NCBI GenBank assembly: GCA_027621405.1
Contig: JAQCBT010000006.1
Location: forward strand, 122,959 to 186,958
Source of the DNA: Pseudomonadota bacterium
GTDB taxonomy: Bacteria > Pseudomonadota > Gammaproteobacteria > Pseudomonadales > Pseudohongiellaceae
Length of the DNA: 64,000 nt
Direction: 5' to 3'
Part shown: positions 1 through 10,415 of the stretch, piece after piece
Numbering within the stretch: position 1 is the first letter of the stretch
Layout: each line of letters opens with the position of its first letter
Notes under the pieces: generated by a model
The model's database searches: none
Seen by the model: the letters and a program-made list of their open reading frames with translations, nothing else
Told to the model about the DNA's origin: nothing
Translations under genes and position numbers: made by a program

Positions 1-2713
1 ATTGCAGAAGCTCAATCCCGTAGAGGTATTTCTGTTCTTCGTCAGAAATGCGACGTTCCGACATGCCGATTTCCTTCCGACGCTCAATCAGTTTGGAGAC
101 AAACAGTGAGAGTTGCTGGTCGATGTCCTCCCTGACCTCGACAATGCTGTTGACCCGGGTGAACAACTGGCCATCCCGGCTCTTATGCAGGGCGAGGAAA
201 CGCAGCAGTGCCCGGCTGGCCCGGTCCCGCGCTCCGGCCTCCACACGCTCGGCAGCACTGTGGTAGAGCGCCTGCCAGTTTTGCAGCAGCACTTCAAACT
301 CACACATGGCGGCAAAATCCAGCCAGAATACATCCGGCTTGATATGTGCCGGACAATTATCCCGCACCAGTTCCTCGGCGAACTCCCTGAACTGGGGATC
401 GTTGCAGCGCGCCGTCCAGGCCGGGAAGATTACGCTTACCCGGTTGGCATACTTGTCCTTGAGTTCATGCTCCCGGCTGTTGAAATCCGCCGGCCGCAGC
501 AGGATGTGCTCCAGCACGTGCATGCCTTCGCATTCGTTATTGAGGTGTATCAGCAGGCGACGCAGGAAGCGTTGCTGCCTGGCCGAGGCGGCCTTGCCCT
601 CACCAGCCAGCAGGCGGATCTCGTAGTGCGATCCTTCCTGTGTGGGCGCTGAAGCCAACAGCAGTTTGAGATCGTCGGTGCGCTCATCGTAGCGGTAGTT
701 TTCCTCGAACACGCCGTCGCGCAGGATCACTTCACTGATAAAGCCCCGACGCAGCGGTCCGAAGCTGACCAGGTTCTCCCGCACGATGCGGTAATAGCGC
801 TGGTCCTCGGCAGATTGCTCATCCTCTGGCAGCGTCTTGAACAGGTCCCGGGTCTGGCCCACGAAGTCGCTCTCAACCGGATAGGTCGGCCCACCCTGCT
901 GGTTTTGCTCGTAGTCATCATGGGACATCAGGTTCAATTCATGCCTGAACACTTCCCTCACCAGGGAGCGTGGTGTCAGGTGACGGAAGCCGAGAAACAG
1001 TCCGACCCGGTATTGCAATCCCGATACATTCTCCAGGCGCGAGTTGGCGCTGCGGCCAGGGTGCAGCGGATCGGCATCGCTCACCGGGCGGTTGAGCAGA
1101 TTAACAGCCGCCGCACGGTCACCACTGAGGTACTTGATGCGATTCAGCAGGCGCACCTTGTTGAAGATGATCGACCTTTCCAGTTCCTGGCCAGACTGGT
1201 AGAAGTTGAAGTTGCGGGCATGGTCCTGGTTAAACGCTTCACCGTAGAGGGCCAGCAAATAATCCAGCAGACGCGACTTGCGATTCACGAAGTCATCGAT
1301 CTTGCCCAGCATGTCATCCAGCAGGGTCGCGGCGTTCTCCGGATATACTCGCTCCAGGCTGGAAATCTCCTGGTTGCTGAGCACCCCTGAATAGTAGGTA
1401 GATTTCTCGTTGCCCTTGACCGAGAACAGCTGCCTGATGGAACTCAGATTCGCCAGGTAGTTGGACATGATCTGTTCAAACAGCAACAGGTAGGATTTCA
1501 ACTGCAGCGCCTGGGCCTTACGCGCATCGGGGTAGCCTTCCGGCACACCAAACTGGTTGATACCATAGATGTCAGGGAACTGGTTCTGTACGGACTGGTA
1601 GTGAGACAGGTCCCTGTAAGTACCGGTGGGAGGACTGGCTATCAGCTCGTCTTCCTCCAGCTTGTAGGCACGGCTGCTTCTGGCGAACTTCAGGGTATCG
1701 AATTGCGCCTGGAATTCATCGAGGGAAAAACTGCTAGCCCTGCCCCCCACTTTCACCAGCACACCACGAAAATCTGACAGGGACCTGGGCTCAATCAGCC
1801 TGTATTTCTGCAGGCTTGTCAGCGGCTCTACCCCTTCGTCGGGATTCGCGGGCCGCAGGCTCAGGGCCGCCACATACTCGATACCTTCAACGTCACGCGA
1901 GGCGGAAAGAATGGCGGACTCCAGCAGCCGCCGGTTCTTCAGCTTGTCGTTCTGCAGGAGTTCCCGGTCACAGATGATGCCGCCCTGTGTATAGGGCCCA
2001 TCGAATACTTCATCGAGGGGCTTACCGGCGCGGAAGTCTTCGGAGAAGGACTTGTAGCTCACACTCCTTATCAGGACCTGGGATGCCCGGAAGAACAGGT
2101 CGGCCAATACGCTGGCGACCCGGTAGCCGGACTTGATGCTTAAATCCCCGTCGAGGTAACAGTCGATTTCGTCGACCACTTCGATGTCGCCGTCCAGGTC
2201 TTCGCAGAGATTCCTCACCGAATGGAAGTTCCTGCGGGTTGCTGCCATGAGCTCTTCCCGATTCATGCGCGCGCCACGCTCGCTGGCGTCCCGACGAATG
2301 CGAATCCTGTACAGGCCGTAACCGCCGGAGCTGGCGCCTTCCAAGCCGCTGAACACCTGCACGTCACTCACGCCATCGGTCAGGTCGTAGATCATCTTCT
2401 GGTAATCGAGCGGCGTGCTGGGTCGTCCGAAGAACACATCCTGGGCTGCATGCAGACCCAGCGAGTGGGTGTCGATATCGCCCCGCTCATCACACAGATA
2501 ATCGGCGACATCAAACTTGGTGCGATAGATCAGGTCGGTGAGGGCGAAGCACACCTGCTCGAGGATGGTGACTCCCGGATCATGGAAGTTATAGTCAGTC
2601 CAGCCCAGCCCCGACAGCTCCTGGGATATCTCAATGCCCTCCGCACGCAGGCGCGCAAAACCATAGGGATTGGATTCCGTCTGGTTCCTGCTTATTGTCT
2701 GGCTGGCTTTCAT
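1..2713 (-). CDS. Large eCIS baseplate-associated protein (Afp12-like position), C-terminus beyond window
   Basis: Open minus frame from ATG at 2713 (MKASQTISRNQTESNPYGFARLRAEGIEISQELSGLGWTDYNFHDPGVTILEQVCFALTDLIYRTKF...) reading without stop to base 1; absent from the ORF track because it is unterminated. 'W.DYN.HDPGVTILE' is typical of eCIS/gpJ-like baseplate proteins. Confidence 0.8.
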   Translation of the reverse strand, partial: MKASQTISRNQTESNPYGFARLRAEGIEISQELSGLGWTDYNFHDPGVTILEQVCFALTDLIYRTKFDVADYLCDERGDIDTHSLGLHAAQDVFFGRPSTPLDYQKMIYDLTDGVSDVQVFSGLEGASSGGYGLYRIRIRRDASERGARMNREELMAATRRNFHSVRNLCEDLDGDIEVVDEIDCYLDGDLSIKSGYRVASVLADLFFRASQVLIRSVSYKSFSEDFRAGKPLDEVFDGPYTQGGIICDRELLQNDKLKNRRLLESAILSASRDVEGIEYVAALSLRPANPDEGVEPLTSLQKYRLIEPRSLSDFRGVLVKVGGRASSFSLDEFQAQFDTLKFARSSRAYKLEEDELIASPPTGTYRDLSHYQSVQNQFPDIYGINQFGVPEGYPDARKAQALQLKSYLLLFEQIMSNYLANLSSIRQLFSVKGNEKSTYYSGVLSNQEISSLERVYPENAATLLDDMLGKIDDFVNRKSRLLDYLLALYGEAFNQDHARNFNFYQSGQELERSIIFNKVRLLNRIKYLSGDRAAAVNLLNRPVSDADPLHPGRSANSRLENVSGLQYRVGLFLGFRHLTPRSLVREVFRHELNLMSHDDYEQNQQGGPTYPVESDFVGQTRDLFKTLPEDEQSAEDQRYYRIVRENLVSFGPLRRGFISEVILRDGVFEENYRYDERTDDLKLLLASAPTQEGSHYEIRLLAGEGKAASARQQRFLRRLLIHLNNECEGMHVLEHILLRPADFNSREHELKDKYANRVSVIFPAWTARCNDPQFREFAEELVRDNCPAHIKPDVFWLDFAAMCEFEVLLQNWQALYHSAAERVEAGARDRASRALLRFLALHKSRDGQLFTRVNSIVEVREDIDQQLSLFVSKLIERRKEIGMSERRISDEEQKYLYGIELLQ

Positions 2714-2737
2714 CAGGGATTACTCATCCAATTCCTG

Positions 2738-3664
2738 TTAACCGTTCTCTTTTTCCTGCTCTGCCGCTAACGCCGCTTCGTCGTCGTCATCTTCCAGGGG
2801 CGGCGGTGGCGGGAAGTTGACCGACTCATCGGCAAACCACTCCTGACCCCACAGCCTGGTCACGTGATATTCGATCCTGGCATCGCCGGGATAGCGGAAG
2901 GCGGATTTGATCGCCAGACGATACTGGGTAATACCCGGATTGTCCTCGTCCTTGACCGCCTCCCAGCGCAACTTCATGCGATCACGCGGCCCACTGTGAT
3001 AGGACTGGTGAATACGAATCCGCCGCGAGCGATTCCAGAAATTCAGGATGCGCCAGGGCGGTTGATAGGCATTGAGTGCGATGGCATGCATGATGGCAAA
3101 ACGCTTCTCTTCCCTCAGTTCCACCTTGGCCACTACTTCCAGCGCCTGGAATCCATCGAGCTTATCCGTGATCGGCTGGTACTCGCCATTGGCCGGCACC
3201 GAGTTTTCATTGTTGAGCCCGACCCCCAGGCGACCGGGCGCACGCACGGCGCCGCCGACATCGACCCGTACCGGGGTGAGCCCTATCTCGTCTTCGTAAT
3301 GCTCGGCTTCATTGAACTCACTACCGCAGACCGTGACCTTGCCATCCTTGTCCAGGGACAGAACGGTCTTGCGTTCATTGGTGGCGGCATTGGTATGAAT
3401 GAACTGCAGAGCTTCATTCTTGGCATGGAAGCTAATGGACCACGATGGCAGTTTGTCCGTGAGCTTGCGGAAGAAACTGATGAGGTTCTCAGTATCCTCG
3501 GTACCTTTCTGCGGGGTAATCTCGAAACCGAATTCCTCGGTCTTGTCGAAACCCTCATCGATAATATTCAGGGAGGAATCGACAAGATCGGCAAAGTGCT
3601 CTTCGGTGGGCAGCTTGCCCGCTCCGAAGAAGCGCTTTAAGGTTTCTCTGTTCTGCTTCGCCAT
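2738..3664 (-). CDS. eCIS operon conserved protein, possible fibre/baseplate adaptor
   Basis: 308 aa ORF embedded in the operon; N-term MAKQNRETLKRFFGAGKLPTEEHFADLVDSSLNI; Pro/acidic C-terminus. Confidence 0.6.
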   Translation of the reverse strand: MAKQNRETLKRFFGAGKLPTEEHFADLVDSSLNIIDEGFDKTEEFGFEITPQKGTEDTENLISFFRKLTDKLPSWSISFHAKNEALQFIHTNAATNERKTVLSLDKDGKVTVCGSEFNEAEHYEDEIGLTPVRVDVGGAVRAPGRLGVGLNNENSVPANGEYQPITDKLDGFQALEVVAKVELREEKRFAIMHAIALNAYQPPWRILNFWNRSRRIRIHQSYHSGPRDRMKLRWEAVKDEDNPGITQYRLAIKSAFRYPGDARIEYHVTRLWGQEWFADESVNFPPPPPLEDDDDEAALAAEQEKENG

Positions 3665-3667
3665 GAC

Positions 3668-6600
3668 CTAGATTCCGCCCACGATAAACGTACTGCCGAT
3701 TTCCAGTTTCCGGATGCCCGTGATCTCCGGCGCGATGGGTTCGATCTCCTTGGCCACCTCAATGTAGTGGCGCTGCAGCGGCACCATCAGACTCCATGGA
3801 TACAGTGGATGCACATCGGCCGACTTGCCCTCAACCAACTCGTTGAACACCGTGTCGCCCAAATCGTAGTGGCCGCGGTTATCGCGGGTGATATGCAACA
3901 TGGAGAAGTCGGTGACGAACTTTATGTAGTCCAGGTTATAGATGTATGAGTACAGGTCTTCACGCTTGATGGTCTGACAGAAATTCAAGCCGTAGCCAGC
4001 ATCTTCCCACGGGTTCAAGTAGCGGGAGATATCTTCGTTGAGTCGATCAATGTAGAGACCGGAACTGGCATAGTCCTCGAATGTCGCGGTGCAACGCACC
4101 TGCACGTGTTCGTAGCTGGGATTGGTCACCTCGATGGTATTGAACGCCGTGCTGTGCGCCTTCACGTAGTCGTGAATATCCTGCTGATGCACCGCACTCA
4201 ATTTCGGTGTCTTGCCAATGACGCGATGTGCGTCCATGACAAGGGGCGTCACGATGATGAGCAGATTGCCCGGCCGTGGCCCGGCCACCAGCTTCGACCG
4301 GTTCGGCAGGCACAGCACCTTGCCGACAAAGGGGAAGCGCTCCAGGATCAGGCGCTCGTAATCCCAGGCGGTAACGGCGCGCCCTCGATGGCGAATGCGC
4401 TCACTGACCCGGGTAATCAGTTCGCTGCGTTTCTCTGCCATGCCGATATTTGCGAATCCGTCCAGTTGCCTGATGGACTGCAAACCGGGAATGATGGGTT
4501 GCGACTTCCATTCCAGCGCTTCCCAAACCGCGGCCTTGGGATCGAACTCGGCCCGGTCATCGGCACTGCGGGTAAGCTGCACGGCATGAGTCTTTACATT
4601 GCGCAAGCTGCAGAAATTACGGGACTCTGCGTTACTGGAGATCTTCAGCCAGGCACAATTGCCTGGCATATGGTTATTCTCGTAGGCAAGGTCTTCCGGC
4701 AGATCCAGCACCACGATACCGGAACAGAGAAAGCCGTTCGTGCCATCGCTGACGATGGCGTCGGGGCTCAATCGCGCCCAACCGGTGCTGGTGAGGTAGG
4801 ACCAGTGATGGCGGATCTCGCCCTCGGTATTGCTCCGCTCGGAATCATCAGCCAGTGAAAAATAGACGCTGAGCAGGCCCTTGTGATTTCTCGCAGACAG
4901 GCCCAGTAACAGGTTGCCATCGTAATCGAAGGGCTTGAAGAAAGACTGGGCAGCACCGCTTACATTGGGATAGACCTGCTCGGCACCGAACGGATGCAGT
5001 CGGAACACCTTCTCCGCGTGTTCCTCCGCCTGGCGTGTATTGCAGGCATTCATGGCCAGGGTACTGGACGCCGAATAGTCGACGGACAGCTTGTTGAGCA
5101 TGGGCGTATAGGGTGGCTTGGGTAGCGATTTCTTCTTCTTTGGTCGCGCCTTGGCGTTGCTTTCCAGGGTTTCGGTCAGGCGCAGTGGGTATTCGTTATG
5201 ACCAAACGCCGCATCGGGGCTCGCCAGCGCCAGCTTCAGGAAGCCATTGCGTGTCTTCAGCCCCAGATCCAGTGCGCCGTCGCCCAACTCCAGGCTGACC
5301 GGCTTGAACAACTCCACCGACTCCACCTCGATGACCTGGTGTTCCTTCAGCTTCTTGTCTACCGCACTGAACAGGCGAGCATTCTGGATCTGGGAATGCG
5401 ACTGCGGCTGCCAGCTACCGTTGCTGAGTATGCTGACGTTTGCTGTAAAACTCTGGTTCCTGATCTTCGAAGGATAGCCTGCGTAATGCCCATCGAAGCC
5501 ATCTTCGGTTCTGGGCAGGTCACCCCAGTAGAGGTGAACCCGAAACCTGTCGATCTTCTTGCGTGCCGCCTCCGGTGCCGAGATGGCCAGGTAGGAGCTG
5601 GTGGTTGGCAAGGGACCAAAGGGGAAGAAGGGCTTGGAAGGATCGAGCTGGCTGATGCTGTTGAAGGCAACGACATTGCGCGCGCCGGTGACATCCACCG
5701 AGACGTTGATCGTATCCAGGCAGAAGCGCTCGAGTATGGAATAGATATTGATCGTTGCTTCACTGTTGAGCCGCAGTTTCATCAAGGGCAGTTCCGTTCC
5801 CCAGCCTTCGCCATGCAGCTCTTTTTGACAGCCCACAATGGGGGGCGCATCGGCGGGCAAGCTGGCGATGATCTGAAAGCCTGTGCCGGTAGTCGTGCCT
5901 TCGATCACATCGTAGCGATCGATAGTCAACCACCCGGTTTCGACGCTGAGGTCCAACACGAAGGCGCGATCGAAATACTTTCTGAAAAGCCGCTCCTTGC
6001 CGAGCTGCAATTCCTTCTTGATCGTCGCCAGTGAGTTCTCACAGCCGAGTTCCCGCGCCTTGTTGTCGGCCAAACCCTCAAGCAGTTGTCGGGCCGAGCC
6101 GTTCTCCAGCAGGATATTGATGACCAGGGCGCCGAGACGGAATTGAAACTCGTCCGCCGACTCCGAACCCAGCAGGTGCCTGTAGTAGGCCACCGCCATG
6201 TCGTTGGCGCCCTGCATTTCCTTAACGGCAGAGCGGAACAGTGATTCGCAGGACTCCACCTGCATGACCGCCCCGGACGTGGCACTCACAACAGAAGGCG
6301 GGTCTTTCAGATCCAGGGCCAACGCGGTGGATTCGATCTTTGCTATCAGGTCGGGTGCCACCAAGCTGTTCCAGTCGCGCCTGGAATGCAGCGCGATCCA
6401 GGTCAGCATCAGCTTGAACAGCACCTGCCGAAACTCGGCCCGGGACCGGGATTGCTCCAGGTCTTCCAGGAAGGATGAGATGGGCCGCGTGACACGCTTG
6501 AGCCCTACTTCCAGACTGATCTTTCGGTAGCCTTCTTCCAGGAACAGGGTCCTGGATGCCACGGCGATGCCCAGATCGAAGGTCGAGTCAGCAATCCTGG

Positions 6601-7774
6601 CGGCGCTGCGACCGGCACGCAGGTCCCCGAACAGCGGCCAGCTTTCGCCATCGCCTGACTGCACGGCCGCGCGCAGGGGAATTTGCTGCTGGTGGACCCG
6701 GGTCACGAAATGCATGTCGCACTCGGGCGTAATCATGGGCTCGCGATCGTATTTCAGGGTATAGACCTGAGTTATCTCGGCATCGCTCACTTCCAGGTCT
6801 TCATTGGCAGTGAAGACAACTTCACGCAAGGCCTCGTCCCGGGCACACACGAAACGGGAACCGGCGCGGACGGAGACGGAACGGGACCCCGGCTGCACAC
6901 TGAAATTCAGGGTGGCCGATTCCAGGCTCTTCTCCTTGTAGTGCACCTTCAAAAGCTCGTGGTAGTAGAACTCCAGGTGACGCTGGGTAAAGGTGTTGAC
7001 GTTTTCCTGCGCATACCTGTACAGGCGCAGGAAGGTGATGAACAGGCTCACCGCCGGATCATGGGATTGGGTCTTCAGGGACTGGGGCAGCAGGGATTTG
7101 CAGACTGACTTCAGATGTTCCAGCGCATTGAAAAACTCAAAGGCCGAGCGCCGTAGCAGGTCGGCGGCAATGGCCTCATTCTCGGCGGATTCTGTCTGCG
7201 CATGGGGAAACCAGACCCGCTTGCTCGCCTCATCTTCGATGCCCACTTCCCAGATATCGCTGAGGGTATGGAATTCGAAATCTGGCAAAGCGGGATTCAA
7301 CTCGCGCAGGTCGTCGAGGGTGGCGCCGATGTTGTGCAGTTCTTCCAACAGTGAACTGCGAATGATGCTATTCAGCTTCACCACCAGTTCCTTCGCGGGA
7401 GCGGAACTGGAGCGTTGCAGGTCACCTAGCCAGCGGTCCAGCTCCCTGATCGCCTCGACGACGATGCGGGACAGAGCCAATGCTCCCCGGTTCTCGGGCA
7501 TCTGTACCTGGCGCCGCATCTCATCGATGTTCTTGTTGATGATGCAGGCCATGATGACGATTTCGTTGGAGGCCAGGAACGATTTCCAGTCACCGGCAGG
7601 CTTGAGGCTGGCGTTGTAATAAGTCAGTGACGAGGCAAACTCAACACTGAGTGTCAGCAGATCCTCGAAGGACATCTCATCGACATTGAAGTAACTTTCT
7701 TCGAGCGCGGGCAGAAGCCGTTGATCTTGCTCAACGCCATTGAGTGTCCTGTCTTTATCGAAGTGACTTGTCAT
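3668..7774 (-). CDS. Very large baseplate J-like protein (Afp11-like) of eCIS
   Basis: 1368 aa ORF; C-terminal region 'RVSERIRHRGRAVTAWDYERLILERFPFVGKVLCLPN...' typical of gpJ-like proteins; operon position. Confidence 0.75.
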   Translation of the reverse strand: MTSHFDKDRTLNGVEQDQRLLPALEESYFNVDEMSFEDLLTLSVEFASSLTYYNASLKPAGDWKSFLASNEIVIMACIINKNIDEMRRQVQMPENRGALALSRIVVEAIRELDRWLGDLQRSSSAPAKELVVKLNSIIRSSLLEELHNIGATLDDLRELNPALPDFEFHTLSDIWEVGIEDEASKRVWFPHAQTESAENEAIAADLLRRSAFEFFNALEHLKSVCKSLLPQSLKTQSHDPAVSLFITFLRLYRYAQENVNTFTQRHLEFYYHELLKVHYKEKSLESATLNFSVQPGSRSVSVRAGSRFVCARDEALREVVFTANEDLEVSDAEITQVYTLKYDREPMITPECDMHFVTRVHQQQIPLRAAVQSGDGESWPLFGDLRAGRSAARIADSTFDLGIAVASRTLFLEEGYRKISLEVGLKRVTRPISSFLEDLEQSRSRAEFRQVLFKLMLTWIALHSRRDWNSLVAPDLIAKIESTALALDLKDPPSVVSATSGAVMQVESCESLFRSAVKEMQGANDMAVAYYRHLLGSESADEFQFRLGALVINILLENGSARQLLEGLADNKARELGCENSLATIKKELQLGKERLFRKYFDRAFVLDLSVETGWLTIDRYDVIEGTTTGTGFQIIASLPADAPPIVGCQKELHGEGWGTELPLMKLRLNSEATINIYSILERFCLDTINVSVDVTGARNVVAFNSISQLDPSKPFFPFGPLPTTSSYLAISAPEAARKKIDRFRVHLYWGDLPRTEDGFDGHYAGYPSKIRNQSFTANVSILSNGSWQPQSHSQIQNARLFSAVDKKLKEHQVIEVESVELFKPVSLELGDGALDLGLKTRNGFLKLALASPDAAFGHNEYPLRLTETLESNAKARPKKKKSLPKPPYTPMLNKLSVDYSASSTLAMNACNTRQAEEHAEKVFRLHPFGAEQVYPNVSGAAQSFFKPFDYDGNLLLGLSARNHKGLLSVYFSLADDSERSNTEGEIRHHWSYLTSTGWARLSPDAIVSDGTNGFLCSGIVVLDLPEDLAYENNHMPGNCAWLKISSNAESRNFCSLRNVKTHAVQLTRSADDRAEFDPKAAVWEALEWKSQPIIPGLQSIRQLDGFANIGMAEKRSELITRVSERIRHRGRAVTAWDYERLILERFPFVGKVLCLPNRSKLVAGPRPGNLLIIVTPLVMDAHRVIGKTPKLSAVHQQDIHDYVKAHSTAFNTIEVTNPSYEHVQVRCTATFEDYASSGLYIDRLNEDISRYLNPWEDAGYGLNFCQTIKREDLYSYIYNLDYIKFVTDFSMLHITRDNRGHYDLGDTVFNELVEGKSADVHPLYPWSLMVPLQRHYIEVAKEIEPIAPEITGIRKLEIGSTFIVGGI

Positions 7775-7841
7775 CGTATTGCTTCAGTGTGGTCTTGCTT
7801 GTATCTGCTGTCGTTTGCGTATTGTCTGTAATGCCGCCAAT

Positions 7842-8270
7842 CTACAGATCCAGTTCAGTGCCTTCCTGGAAGTAGAACGGGTACACGATATTGCTACGGG
7901 TATTGGTAGAGACAATCGTGTAATGAATGTCTATTTCCATCAGCCCGTCATAAATGTTGTCCGTGTCTATATAGATATCATCCAGATCGATACGGGTTTC
8001 GAAGAACAGGATCGCGCGCTCTATCAGATCCTTCATCTCGGTAATCGCGGTCTCATCCACGTTCTCGAAGATCATGGTCTTCAGCCCACACCCAAAGGTA
8101 GGCTGCATGACCCGCTCTCCGGGCGCAGTTGCCAGCAGTATCGACAGGCTTTCCTTGATGTCCGCCTCCAGTGATACCGTCTGCAGTTCCAGTACGCCGT
8201 CGTTACGCTGAAACTCCGGCGGAAAACTCCAGCCGGTGCCCAGGAATGATTTGTCTTGATCGCCTGCCAT
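7842..8270 (-). CDS. gp25-like baseplate protein (GPW_gp25)
   Basis: MAGDQDKSFLGTGWSFPPEF...LETVSLEADIKESLSILLATAPGERVMQPTFGCGL; ATG at 8270 chosen over the longer ORF start. Confidence 0.88.
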   Translation of the reverse strand: MAGDQDKSFLGTGWSFPPEFQRNDGVLELQTVSLEADIKESLSILLATAPGERVMQPTFGCGLKTMIFENVDETAITEMKDLIERAILFFETRIDLDDIYIDTDNIYDGLMEIDIHYTIVSTNTRSNIVYPFYFQEGTELDL

Positions 8271-8290
8271 CTTGTTTACCGATTTCCTCG

Positions 8291-8590
8291 CTAGCCGCCG
8301 ATCATCACCGTGGGACAGCCCAGGGTGATCTGTCCGCCATGGGCGGTGGTGTCGCCCATGCGAGCGGCGGGCTTGCCACCGATAGTCACGGTAGCGGATC
8401 CCTTGACGATGCTGTCCGGTGGCCCGACACACACGCAGCTGTCACCCACCACGGCGGCCGGCATCTTGCCGATCATTACCGTGGGCACGCAGGGTCCGAC
8501 GATGGGCCCACCCACATGGGGAATAGGCGGCACACCCGGTGTCTGCATGGGACAGGTGTGCATGTCGGTCAATCTTGCGGCTGGTGGCAC
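8291..8590 (-). CDS. PAAR-domain spike-tip protein
   Basis: 99 aa 'MPPAARLTDMHTCP...PPIPHVGGPIVGPCVPTVMIGKMPAAVVGDSCVCVGPPDSIVKGSATVTIGGKPAARMGDTTAHGGQITLGCPTVMIGG'; classical PAAR repeats. Confidence 0.93.
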   Translation of the reverse strand: MPPAARLTDMHTCPMQTPGVPPIPHVGGPIVGPCVPTVMIGKMPAAVVGDSCVCVGPPDSIVKGSATVTIGGKPAARMGDTTAHGGQITLGCPTVMIGG

Positions 8591-8621
8591 TGTGTCTTCC
8601 TTCTCTCTATCGCCAGTCGAA

Positions 8622-10412
8622 TCAGTTAATCATTACCATGGCGCCCTTGACGGTGGTGTTGCCACCGGCAGAGAGTTCCGCCGAGGCACCGCCCTTGGCC
8701 GTGATTCCCACATTGGCGCTGTGCTCGATATTGAGCCCCGACGCCTTGATGTCGGCCTGGGAAGTCATGGAAATCTCCCCCGTTGCCTGTATTGAAATTT
8801 TTCCGGTAGCGCTGATCTTGATGTCTTTTGGACTGTCCATCACGATGCCGCTGCTACTGAGTTCTACCTTGTTACCTGTCTGGTCCTGTACCAGGATCGA
8901 TTGGTCCTCGTCACTGAGTACGATCTTGTTGTTGCCCGGCGTCAGTATCGAGATGATTTTCTTGTCATCATCGAATTCCACTTTCAGCTTGCTCTTGGTG
9001 ACGATGGCCTTGGTGAAATTGTCCGCGGTCAGCTCATAGGGTGGTGCATGCTTGGCGCTGTAGAGGCTTCCCAGGATCACCGGGTGTGCCGGATCGTTGT
9101 TGAAATATCCGAGCACCACCTCGTCGCCTATCTCAGGAATAAAAAATTCCCCGTATCCATTGGAGGCGTAGTAGTTCGACAGGCGCGCCCAAACTCCCTC
9201 CGAGTCTGCCTGCAACACAGGCACTTTTACCTTGATCTTGTTCTGCGCCTCCGGGTCTTCATCCAGCTTGGTGACGATGCCGATATGCAGCCCTTCCACA
9301 CCAGGTGTCAGACCCGATGCCGGTGGCGCCACGATGTCTTCACGTTCGGCAAACCAGTTCGGCGACATGCCGAATTCCACTTCCGTGATCCAGTCACCGT
9401 CCTCGATTTCGTGCCGGACCCCACTCACAAACACGGTGCCGCTGAACCTGTCACCGACACCTTTCAACTCAATAAGCGCACCCGGCTTCGCCTTCGCCGA
9501 GCCCTGGAACTTCATACGCCCGACGATGCGTGACAGGGCAGACTTGATCTGCTGCCCCTTGGCCCAACTCGAAAGCGCGGTCGACTCCATACTCACGGGA
9601 GTCTGCAGTTTGTAGCTGCTCAGACCGATGACATCGCTCAGGTCAGAACAGCTGAGATTGCCCTGCTCATTGAGAGTCTCACTGGAAGCAACCTGCTCCA
9701 CCGGCTCATGGGTGCTGGGATCCCAACAAACGCCCTTCACTTCCGCGAACTGGCTGCGTGCGTTCACTTCGCCATGAAACTCCATGAGGTCGCTGCCATA
9801 GCCAACCGACAGCACGGCGGAACCCGATACATCCGGCGGACCGACACTGACCTCACCGTCGTTCACGATGACAATGGCGCCATTGACCTCGGCCCGCGAC
9901 AGCATGAAGTCCCAGTCCGTTGCGTAGTACTGCACCAGCTCCTTGTGTTCGGTAGTGGTAGCCGTTACATCGGCGCTCAGCCCACTGTAGTTGCCGATCA
10001 GCTTGCTGAAGACATCGCTGTCTTTGCTGTCCACGTAGTTGGCATTCTTGCGCCCGATGGTCATGGCCACCGCCTTGTCACGGCACTCCACCACCAGCCT
10101 CGAGTAGTTGTCACCGCTGATCCTGACGCTGTGCTTCAGGACCACTCCCTTGAAAATCGTTGTCTCGTCGTCCTTGTAGCCAGCCTTGATTTCTATTTCC
10201 TTGCCCGGCTTCAGCTCATCCGCATTGCTAATCGGAAAATCCTGGTTCGGCATATCCCCGTCGAGAATGGTAATGCGGGCCATGGGCACTACATTCACCG
10301 TCTTCTCCACTTCAACACTGACGATCTGGGCCAGGTCGCTAAGGGTTGAGCCATCACTCGACACCGTAAGCTTGATGACCCCTTCGCTATTCTTTTCGGG
10401 TGAGTCGGCCAT
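8622..10412 (-). CDS. VgrG-like spike protein of eCIS (Afp8-like)
   Basis: 596 aa with gp27/gp5-like organisation: 'KVKVPVLQADSEGVWARLSNYYASNGYGEFFIPEIGDEVVLGYFNNDPAHPVILGSLYSAKHAPP' and a C-terminal beta-helix-like repeat. Confidence 0.9.
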   Translation of the reverse strand: MADSPEKNSEGVIKLTVSSDGSTLSDLAQIVSVEVEKTVNVVPMARITILDGDMPNQDFPISNADELKPGKEIEIKAGYKDDETTIFKGVVLKHSVRISGDNYSRLVVECRDKAVAMTIGRKNANYVDSKDSDVFSKLIGNYSGLSADVTATTTEHKELVQYYATDWDFMLSRAEVNGAIVIVNDGEVSVGPPDVSGSAVLSVGYGSDLMEFHGEVNARSQFAEVKGVCWDPSTHEPVEQVASSETLNEQGNLSCSDLSDVIGLSSYKLQTPVSMESTALSSWAKGQQIKSALSRIVGRMKFQGSAKAKPGALIELKGVGDRFSGTVFVSGVRHEIEDGDWITEVEFGMSPNWFAEREDIVAPPASGLTPGVEGLHIGIVTKLDEDPEAQNKIKVKVPVLQADSEGVWARLSNYYASNGYGEFFIPEIGDEVVLGYFNNDPAHPVILGSLYSAKHAPPYELTADNFTKAIVTKSKLKVEFDDDKKIISILTPGNNKIVLSDEDQSILVQDQTGNKVELSSSGIVMDSPKDIKISATGKISIQATGEISMTSQADIKASGLNIEHSANVGITAKGGASAELSAGGNTTVKGAMVMIN

Positions 10413-10415
10413 GGC